This document shows, piece after piece, positions 16,060 through 23,885 of a DNA stretch of 28,631 bases. The DNA lies in contig JADJWN010000019.1 of the NCBI GenBank assembly GCA_016716335.1, positions 1-28,631 of the forward strand, written 5' to 3'. A program made the position numbers and the translations under genes. The notes under the pieces were generated by a model. The model was not told where the DNA came from. It saw nothing but the letters and a program-made list of their open reading frames with translations, and made no database searches. Each line of letters opens with the position of its first letter. Positions within the stretch are counted from its first letter, which is position 1. The DNA comes from Saprospiraceae bacterium (GTDB lineage: Bacteria > Bacteroidota > Bacteroidia > Chitinophagales > Saprospiraceae).

Positions 16060-16320
16060 CGCTTTCGCCTTGAATTGGGGACACAGTTTCCGTTTAGGTA
16101 AATGGATATACTAAATGCCGGTTGTACAGATATATCGGGATTATACCTAAGTAATTCTCCAGGAGGGTTTGGAATAGTAAAAAATTAGCAATCCGGAGTA
16201 TAAGTCTTAGCAGCCCCCTAAGGTGAATAAGCATGACAACTTATAATCCAGCATTTTCAGTCTGTAATACCTGCCCGTCTGCAGGTGGGGATTTTCCGGT
16301 CCATAATATCGGCTAAATGC
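16060..16320. other. Intergenic region between convergent genes
   Basis: No gene is supported between the stop codons of the exported protein (+) and the UPF0104-type protein (-). ACCTGC-CCGTCT-GCAGGT at 16269-16286 can form a 6-bp hairpin and CTTAG...CTAAG near 16206-16220 a weaker one. Either could end transcription, but neither has a proper T-tract. Confidence 0.4.
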
Positions 16321-17378
16321 TCAGGCGGTGCTGTGCTCCTTCTCTGATTTCCTGCGTTCCATGATTTTTCTGAACCAGTTGGGTATGATAATCACACCTG
16401 CCAGAAGGTAAGGGTAATAGCTTATAAGTCGCCATATCAGAGCAATCAGCGAGGCAATACCCAGCGGGATATAATCACTGAAAAATCCTCCGAATAAATA
16501 CTCAGCAATACCTGCACCGCCCGGAGTAGGGCTGAAAGATGTAATGGTATGCATAGCCTCTCCTCTGCCTATCATGATGAGATGATCGTGCCATCCCGGA
16601 TTAATGCCGGCAACCAATGCAAGAATCAGGCAATTGATAGCAAAAAATCTTGTAAGCCAGGCTCCGGCAGTAGCAGTCATGGCTTTGGTATGAAACCAGG
16701 CATTTTTGGCTTTGATTTCTTCGGATGTCAGTACCACATCCACCGCGGTACGGCGCAGATCATCCCTGAAGCGTTTCAGAAATACAATCCGGCTCAGCAA
16801 AATCAGCAATCTTTTTATAGACCTTGGATTGATGAACAAACCATAGAAAAAAATCGTACCATACCCAATCATAAGGCCGAGCACTATCAGAAATGTGTAC
16901 CCATATCCGTCCATATCTGCGATAGAAGCCATACCCGGCCTGATGATCACAGGGCCAAGGATGAAGTAAAGTACCGGAAGTGTAACGACAAAAAGAGGGT
17001 ATCTATGACCATGCTGTACAACACCACACTTACCGACCGGGCACCGGAAATTTTCTCCTGAGCCAGCAAGAAAAGTGCCACACCCGCTCCTCCGACACTG
17101 GTAGGAGATACAGCAGATGAAAATTCCCATATGAAGATCAGTTCTATGGACTTACCCCACGAAAACGCATTGTCTGTCATAATGCGCAGCCTCCAGGAAT
17201 AGAATAAGTGCCTTAGGACATACATCAATACTGCCATCCCAATCCAGAAGCCGGTGTACCAGTTGCCCTCCAGCTTGGCGAGTTCCTCCAGATCCAGCTG
17301 CCGGTGCATCATCCATAAGACCACAAGCAGACCCAGGACAATAGGTATCCCGATCCGGGAAATGCGCAGATTGTCCAT
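16321..17378 (-). CDS. Lysylphosphatidylglycerol synthase TM-region/UPF0104 family protein (frameshifted as sequenced)
   Basis: An inner-membrane protein of the UPF0104/LPG-synthase-TM family, related to the flippase half of MprF. Family motifs are SSAVSPTSVGGAG in the first half and SFSPTPGGAGIAE in the second. The parts lie in two frames: the first reads ...SMVIDTLF and the second resumes FVVTLPVLYFILGP. Adding one base to the run of five A at 16990-16994 (T on the coding strand) joins them as DTLFFVVTLPVL and gives 352 residues, the usual length. I start at ATG 17378 (MDNLRISR); a TTG 36 nt upstream is possible. It lies about 100 nt after the O-antigen ligase gene and may translocate a lipid or lipid-linked sugar. 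Its substrate is unknown. Confidence 0.82.
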
Positions 17379-17478
17379 GATGTGTTTGTTGCCGTGCTCG
17401 TTTGTCAGTTTCAATGCTGTGCCTGTATCCTATACAAAAAGATTTATAGAAACAAATGGTTTAATATTACAGAGTGGA

Positions 17479-18930
17479 TTATTGCAATGCAGCTTTTTTG
17501 TGGTAATATACCAGAATCGCTGCATTAAAAAAGAAAAAAGGTCCCACTTTGTCTGTCTCTATCAGATCATTAATCAAAGACATTGCCAGAATGATAATAA
17601 TGGACAATCCTGCAGCCATCACCAGCAGTTTTTGTCTCTGATTTTCCAATGTATGGTAAAGCTTTTCGGTGCGGATGAGCAGATAATAACAGATTAATAA
17701 AAAAATAATCAGTCCCGGGATGCCCTGCTCCACCAAAATCATGAGGAAATAATTGTGTATTCCGGATTGGTCCACATTATTGCTCACCCAGGTCTGAAAA
17801 CTGGTGATGACATAAGATTTATACTCAGAATAAAAGGTAGCAGGGCCAAAACCCATCAAAGGCCTTTCCTTGAACATTTCTATTCCCGCCATCCATCGGT
17901 ACACCCGCTCCATGGATGAAATATCTTCCAGCTTGTAAGTAGCCTGAAGCAGATTGTCAAACTCATAATGTGTGACAGTGCGCTCATAATCCGGGGCAAA
18001 ATCAAGATAGCGGTTGTTCCAGGCCAGCAGGATGATCGCTATAACTGCTATCAGGGTGCCGAATCCAAGCACCGGCTTCATCCATTTTCTCCGGATAATA
18101 TGGTATGCAGCCATTGCTATGAAAATTGACAGTATAGCAGCACGGGTATAGGAAAAATAGATACCTGCTACAAAAATCAGCAATACCAGGATAGTGAACC
18201 GCCTTGCCAATCCTTCCTTTAGTGAGGCATAATAGCTCCATACAAAAGGCAGACAAATCACAGAAATGGCGGCATAGGTCACATGATTTCTGTAAAATGG
18301 CCTGACCACCTCATAGCTTGCTACAAAACTAAAGCCCTCCATGGCATGTCTTACCAGCACAATACAAATAGAGACAAATACCAGCGTGCTTACTATCCTG
18401 TAAACCTTGATGATATCATAGTCTTCCTTCAGAAAAACTAAAGGCAGATAGAAAAAAGGAATCAGGTACCAGATTTTGGCCAAGGTATATTTCCAGGAAA
18501 TGACCGGATGGCCGGAGTTGAGTGCAGTCATTGCAATCCAGAAAAAATGCAGGATCAACAATATAAACACCGGATCCTTAGTGTAATGCCTGTCAAATGC
18601 AAATCTGTTTCTGATAAACACAGGCACAGCAATTGCCGTAAGCAGCATCATCAGAGGCTCGGAAGGCAAATCCGTACCCAGTCCCACATTATCAAAATAA
18701 AACTCCACCGAAAATGGCAATACTGCAAAAATCAGATAAAACAACCTTCGGTAGTCGGGATAAATGTAGCTGACAAACAGAAATGCAGCCGGCACCAAAA
18801 GGAATAGAAAATTATTCTTGGACAAAAACAGGCTTATACCCAGGAGCATTGTCCCGGTCAGTGCCGACAGATAAGCAGGAAAGGGCAGCTTGTCCCACGA
18901 TTTTTTCAGGTAGTCTGCGGCCTGAAACAT
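17479..18930 (-). CDS. O-antigen ligase/polymerase family protein
   Basis: A 483-residue protein with about 11-12 membrane helices, of the O-antigen ligase (WaaL)/Wzy polymerase superfamily. It either polymerises lipid-linked repeat units or ligates polysaccharide to lipid A or another acceptor at the periplasmic face. The supporting motifs are YTRAAILSIFIA (about residues 262-273), RPLMGFGPATF (about 356-366) and IHNYFLMILVEQGIPGL (about 387-403), which together form the Wzy_C-type periplasmic-loop signature. It starts 6 nt after the stop of the Wzz-like gene, so translation is probably linked. Ligase and polymerase cannot be told apart by sequence. The Wzz partner next door slightly favours a polymerase. 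Confidence 0.87.
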   Translation of the reverse strand: MFQAADYLKKSWDKLPFPAYLSALTGTMLLGISLFLSKNNFLFLLVPAAFLFVSYIYPDYRRLFYLIFAVLPFSVEFYFDNVGLGTDLPSEPLMMLLTAIAVPVFIRNRFAFDRHYTKDPVFILLILHFFWIAMTALNSGHPVISWKYTLAKIWYLIPFFYLPLVFLKEDYDIIKVYRIVSTLVFVSICIVLVRHAMEGFSFVASYEVVRPFYRNHVTYAAISVICLPFVWSYYASLKEGLARRFTILVLLIFVAGIYFSYTRAAILSIFIAMAAYHIIRRKWMKPVLGFGTLIAVIAIILLAWNNRYLDFAPDYERTVTHYEFDNLLQATYKLEDISSMERVYRWMAGIEMFKERPLMGFGPATFYSEYKSYVITSFQTWVSNNVDQSGIHNYFLMILVEQGIPGLIIFLLICYYLLIRTEKLYHTLENQRQKLLVMAAGLSIIIILAMSLINDLIETDKVGPFFFFNAAILVYYHKKAALQ

Positions 18931-18936
18931 CTATTC

Positions 18937-20013
18937 TCAGGATTTGAAACTTTCCATCAAAAATACGCCTAGACTGGAAAAGACAAAGGCTGAGCACACT
19001 GCGATAAGCACCAATATCGTACGCTTTGGCCTGGAGGGCTTCATCGGCACTTCCGCATATTCTACCACATGTATGGCGGTAAACGGTGCATTGTAGGACG
19101 CATACAGCTGCTTCAGACGCTCCTTGTCAGCACTGAGCTGATCATACTGCCTGAATTCTTCGGTCTCCAGCTTTCGAATTACCGAAATACCCTGCTCAAA
19201 GAGTTTCAGCTCCTCTTTCACCTGGTTGACCTTGTTTTGATAGCCTCGTACCTTAGCTTCATATTTCATCAGCGAATCCTGTTTGAAAGGTTTGGCATTT
19301 CTGTAATAATCTGCTTTGGCTTTACTTTCCTCCAGATCAGACAATGAGGTGGCAAGAATATGGGTAAAAACTTCCCCCTGCGACCTCGAGTCATGTATTT
19401 TGTTTTTGTTTTTATATTCCAGCACCTTTGAAGAAATGGAATCCAGCAGGCTTTCTTTGGCGGCAATATTGGTCTCATATTTGGAGATCATCAAAGCCTG
19501 GCTGTGCTTGATGATACTCTGGGCAGTTTCATTAATTTTATCACGGGTTGCATTTACCACGGCAGCGGCAGTTTCCGGATCTTTATCTTCAAAACTCAGC
19601 GACAGTGCCCCATACTTGGTCTTCAGAGTTTTATAATGGTCAAGAAATTTGGTTTTTACCTTATACCTGGCTTTGTCCTCATCTCTGTCTATCCTGTAAA
19701 TTTTATAAAAATCAAAGGAATCTATCAGAAAATACACCACCTCATTGGATAATGAGATGGAAAAAAGCCTGTCTAGATCTTTTTCATCCCCATATATTCT
19801 TACCGGTTTTTCATACAAACCTAAGGGCACCGGATCTGCCATATCCTGGCTTGCAGCATAAAATATACTTTCTGCCTTGTAATAGTCCGGCATGAGCAGT
19901 GTGGCAATGACACTGATCAGGAATACTCCAATGACGGAGTAAATGATAAATTTTCTCCACTTTATGAGCTGTCTGACAAAATCCTGCAGACTGTATTGAT
20001 TTTCTGTTGTCAT
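18937..20013 (-). CDS. Wzz/GNVR-type polysaccharide chain-length determinant
   Basis: A 358-residue polysaccharide co-polymerase. It has two membrane helices, at about residues 18-40 (FIIYSVIGVFLISVIATLLM) and 331-354 (TILVLIAVCSAFVFSSLGVF), with a long periplasmic segment between them that is predicted coiled-coil (about 165-295, heptad-rich with KESLLDSISSKVLEYKNK). A proline-rich approach to helix 2, VPMKPSRPKRT, is the family hallmark. No C-terminal tyrosine kinase domain is fused. Such proteins form rings that set glycan chain length together with Wzy. It lies between the flippase gene (43 nt) and the O-antigen ligase gene (6 nt) in one operon. Confidence 0.87.
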   Translation of the reverse strand: MTTENQYSLQDFVRQLIKWRKFIIYSVIGVFLISVIATLLMPDYYKAESIFYAASQDMADPVPLGLYEKPVRIYGDEKDLDRLFSISLSNEVVYFLIDSFDFYKIYRIDRDEDKARYKVKTKFLDHYKTLKTKYGALSLSFEDKDPETAAAVVNATRDKINETAQSIIKHSQALMISKYETNIAAKESLLDSISSKVLEYKNKNKIHDSRSQGEVFTHILATSLSDLEESKAKADYYRNAKPFKQDSLMKYEAKVRGYQNKVNQVKEELKLFEQGISVIRKLETEEFRQYDQLSADKERLKQLYASYNAPFTAIHVVEYAEVPMKPSRPKRTILVLIAVCSAFVFSSLGVFLMESFKS

Positions 20014-20056
20014 GAATTTGCTTCGGAATTTATTGATTATCCATTACACACACTCG

Positions 20057-21499
20057 TCATGAAGACTTACTCTCAACCCACCTGAATATCTCGCTGTAAT
20101 GAATAATTTTCATAAAAAACGCCAAAAATAATGAAATTGATATACTACACAGCAATAACCAATACCAGCTTATGTTAATATTATGCCGGATAAGACCAAA
20201 AATCAACACAGATGCACCGATATAAGTCAAAATCCAAAAGACATGCTTCAATGGAATGAAAACAGCAAAGTAGCGTTTTGCAAAATACACCTGACCGGCT
20301 AAAATCAGAATCTGTGTCACCAGAGTAGCTACACCGGCACCCAAGGCAAAATATTCAGGTATCAGCCAGTAATTTAAGGTAAAATTGAGTGCCAGCCCTG
20401 CTGCATAGATATAGTTCATATTTCTGACTCTGTCTCCGGCTACCAGTAAGGTGCCAAATATGTAAGCCATAGCCACCATAAAAAAGCCGGCCATCAGCAC
20501 CACCAGAACATCCGCAAAACTTTGATTTGCTTCGTCATAGAGCAGCTTCATAAATTCAAGGCTGTAAAAAGATAAGGCACACACAATAACCACTGCAACA
20601 ACCGTAATAAACCTGAGTCCGGTCCAGACCAACTCATTGATTACATCTCTTTGTTTTAATGATGATGCATACATCGGCAGCAACAATCCTGCAAACAGAT
20701 ATCCCACCATACCAGCGGCATCATAAAACCGGAATGCCGTAGCATATACCCCTGCCTGATAATTGTTGTCATCCAGCAGTCTGCCCAACATCACCCCGTC
20801 GAGCCTGCTGTACCCTGCCACCAGAAAAATGACCAGAGTATATGGTAGAAACTGCCCTATTTTTTCTTTAATATATGCCAGGGTGATGTGCCAGTCTTTG
20901 TCTGATATCTTTGGCCAGATGACGACTAAAGCAACAGTACAAGCCAGTATGTAAGCCGTCATCTGCCCATACACCAACGCATCAATAGCAAAATGACCCC
21001 TGTAATCCGAAAACCACGCAAGATATCCCAGCAGTACAATCATTATCAGCTTATCCAATGAAGATAAAAGACTGTCTGTCCTGTAAAAACCTAACCCGGC
21101 AATAGTACCCCTCAAATACATTAATAATGCACTCAGAATAAGATTAATACTGATCAGCAGTATCAGTCGGGAGTCAGCATATCCGAAAATCCGTGATACA
21201 CTGACCGTCACTATTGCAAAGATAACTGCAAGGGCAATTTTTATCAGCAGGATTTTTGGGAAGTGATAGCCGATTTGTGATCTGACCTTGGGTACAAACT
21301 GTGCATTCCAGCTTTGTATGCCCGGATCATTGAGAAACTGAAAGAGAAACACAAAATTGAAATAGTCAAAGTACAATCCATATTCTGCTGTGCCTACCAG
21401 ATTCTGTATCCTTGCCTCCACCCCGAAGAGGTAAACTGGTTTGATAATCAGATTGATGACCAAAAGCAACAGGATATTGAGGACAAACTCACGTTTCAT
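20057..21499 (-). CDS. Wzx-like lipopolysaccharide/oligosaccharide flippase
   Basis: A 480-residue polytopic protein of the MOP superfamily (polysaccharide biosynthesis/Wzx type) with about 14 membrane helices. It would flip undecaprenyl-linked oligosaccharides across the inner membrane. Supporting traits are the charged early helices (KPVYLFGVEARIQNLVGTAEYGLY), the typical internal GYSRLDGVMLGRLLDDNNYQAGVYATAFRFYD (about 225-257) and the repeated second half (NYWLIPEYFALGAGVATLVTQ, about 375-395). It is the first gene of the minus-strand operon leading to the Wzz-like and Wzy-like genes. The ATG at 21499 lies very close to a putative promoter box, so the transcript may be almost leaderless. 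Confidence 0.88.
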   Translation of the reverse strand: MKREFVLNILLLLVINLIIKPVYLFGVEARIQNLVGTAEYGLYFDYFNFVFLFQFLNDPGIQSWNAQFVPKVRSQIGYHFPKILLIKIALAVIFAIVTVSVSRIFGYADSRLILLISINLILSALLMYLRGTIAGLGFYRTDSLLSSLDKLIMIVLLGYLAWFSDYRGHFAIDALVYGQMTAYILACTVALVVIWPKISDKDWHITLAYIKEKIGQFLPYTLVIFLVAGYSRLDGVMLGRLLDDNNYQAGVYATAFRFYDAAGMVGYLFAGLLLPMYASSLKQRDVINELVWTGLRFITVVAVVIVCALSFYSLEFMKLLYDEANQSFADVLVVLMAGFFMVAMAYIFGTLLVAGDRVRNMNYIYAAGLALNFTLNYWLIPEYFALGAGVATLVTQILILAGQVYFAKRYFAVFIPLKHVFWILTYIGASVLIFGLIRHNINISWYWLLLCSISISLFLAFFMKIIHYSEIFRWVESKSS

Positions 21500-21504
21500 G
21501 GAGA

Positions 21505-21512
21505 CAAACGTA
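21505..21512 (-). promoter_or_regulatory. Putative -7 box almost touching the flippase start
   Basis: The minus strand reads TACGTTTG, a full TAnnTTTG match, with only 5 nt before the flippase ATG (21499). If used, transcription would start at or near the start codon. No TTG -33 element is obvious. Confidence 0.28.
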
Positions 21513-21545
21513 CATAAATTTTTTTCAGGCTATACAGCAGCCGGT

Positions 21546-21553
21546 TACATTTC
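21546..21553 (+). promoter_or_regulatory. Weak -7 box almost touching the methyltransferase start
   Basis: TACATTTC is one base from TAnnTTTG and ends 2 nt before the ATG at 21556. It mirrors the arrangement of the divergent flippase gene. Confidence 0.18.
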
Positions 21554-21555
21554 GC

Positions 21556-22518
21556 ATGCTGAAGCGGTCTGCAGGCTACACCCAGCTAATTGACAGAGCC
21601 TTTCAATTCAGGAAAATACCGGTAGAGTTTTTACCTTTGGACTTCATTAATACAGTGTGCGGATTGGAAACATTAAAACGTTGGTTCAAGCTTTTACATC
21701 CGGGTATCCAGAAACTCATCATGGACTACCCTGTACATATGGTACCCAGATACGGACATGGCAAGGCTCCGCATCAAAAATTGTATGAAATTGTCAATGC
21801 CAACCGCAATCAATATACAAAGTTGCTGGAGGGTTTTGACAGATACATGGACGTATTTCACTCCATCAGAAAAGCCGGAGAAGAAAAGGATAACACCATG
21901 CCGGTATGGAACAACGGATATCTGCCGGGCCTGGATATAATGGCATTGTTTACCATAATAGCTGATACCAAACCCGTAAAATATCTTGAGGTGGGCTCCG
22001 GCAATTCCACCAAAGTCGCTGCACTGGCCAAAAAACTGTTTTCACCTCATACAGAAATCATCTCCATTGATCCGGCTCCACGAGCCGAAATAGACAGGCT
22101 TGCAGACAAAATCATGAGGCAACCCTTTGAAACGGTACATCCCGATATGCTGCCCGGGTTGCAATCGGGAGATATTCTTTTCATAGACAATTCTCACAGG
22201 ATATTGCCCAATTCTGATGCCACGGTATTTTTTCTCGAAATATTTCCGGCTCTTTCCCCGGGCGTATTGGTACAGATCCATGATGTATATCTGCCTTATG
22301 ATTATCCTCAGTTTATGTGTGACCGGTTTTATTCCGAACAGTACGCTTTGGCTTGTTACCTGTTGGCAAACAGTGAGAAATATGCTACCCTCTTCCCGGC
22401 ATATTTCATTTCACAGGATGATGACCTTTCAAACAGGATTGAGCACCTCTGGGAAAATCCAAACCTGCATCAGGTGGAACGCCACGGCGGATCTTTCTGG
22501 CTGAAAATACAACATTAA
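21556..22518 (+). CDS. Class I SAM-dependent methyltransferase-like protein
   Basis: A 320-residue cytoplasmic protein with a Rossmann-type methyltransferase core in its second half. The SAM-binding motif I is YLEVGSGNSTKVAAL (residues 143-157), followed by EIISIDPAP (motif II acid) and GDILFIDNSHR, then LVQIHDVYLPYDYP, as in the Methyltransferase_24 group. The first 140 residues (LERWFKLLHPGIQK..., GFDRYMDVFHSIRKAGEE) are not recognised and may bind the substrate. It is divergent from the polysaccharide operon, so it could methylate a glycan or lipid carrier, but no evidence fixes the substrate. The SDR gene follows after 14 nt. Confidence 0.8.
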   Translation: MLKRSAGYTQLIDRAFQFRKIPVEFLPLDFINTVCGLETLKRWFKLLHPGIQKLIMDYPVHMVPRYGHGKAPHQKLYEIVNANRNQYTKLLEGFDRYMDVFHSIRKAGEEKDNTMPVWNNGYLPGLDIMALFTIIADTKPVKYLEVGSGNSTKVAALAKKLFSPHTEIISIDPAPRAEIDRLADKIMRQPFETVHPDMLPGLQSGDILFIDNSHRILPNSDATVFFLEIFPALSPGVLVQIHDVYLPYDYPQFMCDRFYSEQYALACYLLANSEKYATLFPAYFISQDDDLSNRIEHLWENPNLHQVERHGGSFWLKIQH

Positions 22519-22532
22519 AAACCCACAAGAAT

Positions 22533-23319
22533 ATGGACCTGAATCTTAAAGGAAAAAATGCGTTGGTATGCGGGGGATCAAAAGGCATAGGCAGGGCTTG
22601 TGCCCAGACGCTGGCACAAATGGGTGCCAATGTCACTATTGTAGCCAGGAGCACCGAGCATCTCATGGAAGCATTGGATAGTCTCTCCGACCATGGCAAT
22701 CAAAAGCATGATTTTCTAAAAGCAGATTTGTCCAATCCTGAGGATCTCAAAAAAAAGCTGAAGCCTGTTCTGGAATCCCGCACATTTCACATTCTGGTCA
22801 ATAATGCAGGCGGTCCACCATCAGGTGCATTACTGTCAGCCACTGATGAGGATTTTCTGCTGGCGTACAGACAACATCTGTTGGCCAATCATACCTTAGC
22901 ATCTCTGGTCGTACCCGGCATGAAAAAAAGCGGGCTATGGCAGAATCATCAATATCATCTCCACCTCGGTCAAAGCTCCACTGAAAGGTCTCGGAGTCAG
23001 CAATACCACCCGAGGTGCAGTGGCATCCTGGGCCAAGACCCTGTCCAACGAAATTGCTCCTTTCGGCATCACAGTCAATAATGTGCTGCCCGGTGCTACG
23101 CTCACAGACCGGCTGGAACAGATCATCACCCAAAAAGCAGATAAAAGTGATAAAGAGCGGATAGAAATTGAGCAGGAAATGCAAAGTGAAATACCCATGG
23201 GCCGGTTTGCTTCTCCGCTCGAAGTGGCTGCTGCCGTCGGTTTTCTGGCATCTCCGGCAGCCTCTTACATCACAGGCATCAATCTCCCGGTGGACGGTGG
23301 ACGGACCGTCTGTTTATAA
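22533..23319 (+). CDS. SDR family oxidoreductase (frameshifted as sequenced)
   Basis: A short-chain dehydrogenase/reductase with a Rossmann NAD(P)-binding fold. Visible are GGSKGIGRA (residues 14-22), FHILVNNAGG and, in the second frame, the C-terminal PFGITVNNVLPGATLTDR and YITGINLPVDGG. The frame breaks at ...KKSG, where the plus-one frame continues YGRIINIISTSVKAPLKG. Deleting one G from GGG at 22932-22934 restores KKSGYGRIINI and gives 261 residues, the normal length. The site where the catalytic Y-x3-K is expected reads GVSNTTRGAV, so neither Tyr nor Lys is present, as in a divergent SDR subgroup. It is close behind the methyltransferase gene, so they are probably co-transcribed. Confidence 0.85.
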
Positions 23320-23464
23320 CATTTTTGACTTCGGGGAGTATTGCAAAATCCTTAATGGTTAGTATTCCATTAGTCTTCATTGTTCAATGACGATGTCAAG
23401 ACACCAGGAATTTACCATTACGAAAAATATGATATGATTATTAACTCTTTTAAATAAAGCAGAT

Positions 23465-23842
23465 ATGAATGAAAATGAAATTTCGTACAAAATCATTGGC
23501 GCAGCCATGGAAATGCACAAAACATTAGGACCCGGGCTGCTGGAATCGGTTTATGAAAATGCATTGGCGTACGATTTAAAAGAATTGGGGTTGGAGGTAA
23601 AAACACAAGTGCCGATGCCGCTGGTGTATAAAGAAGTAAAGCAGGACATTGGTTACAGAATTGATTTATTGGTTGAAAATTCAGTGATTGTAGAAATAAA
23701 GTCAGTTGAGACACTTGCGCCGGTTCATTATGCACAAACACTCACTTATCTGAAATTGTCTGATAAAAAATTAGCTTTACTGATCAACTTCAACACCAAA
23801 CTTTTAAAAGAAGGAATCCACAGAATTGTCAATAACCTTTAA
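23465..23842 (+). CDS. GxxExxY protein (PD-(D/E)xK-like)
   Basis: A 125-residue protein of the GxxExxY family, widely but patchily spread in Bacteroidota, cyanobacteria, spirochaetes and others, often in several copies per genome. The namesake motif is G24-L-L-E27-S-V-Y30. A nuclease-like signature follows: D67 in YRIDLLV, then E77-I-K79 in VIVEIKS, and Q91 in HYAQTLTYLKL. This resembles the PD-(D/E)xK fold, but activity is unproven. No toxin, helicase or transposase lies next to it. The gene is preceded by 145 nt without features and followed after about 45 nt by a 1.35-kb palindromic repeat array. I infer a functional link between the two. Confidence 0.92.
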   Translation: MNENEISYKIIGAAMEMHKTLGPGLLESVYENALAYDLKELGLEVKTQVPMPLVYKEVKQDIGYRIDLLVENSVIVEIKSVETLAPVHYAQTLTYLKLSDKKLALLINFNTKLLKEGIHRIVNNL

Positions 23843-23885
23843 AAGTATTCTGAAAATATAAACAGTGAATTCATGAAGAAAAACC

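Noticed and set aside
10901..23319. Programmed ribosomal frameshifting as the common cause of the five split genes
   Set aside because: The shifts go in both directions, occur at different run types (A and GGG) and lack a shared stimulator. None of these families is known for recoding, and simple indel error explains all five.
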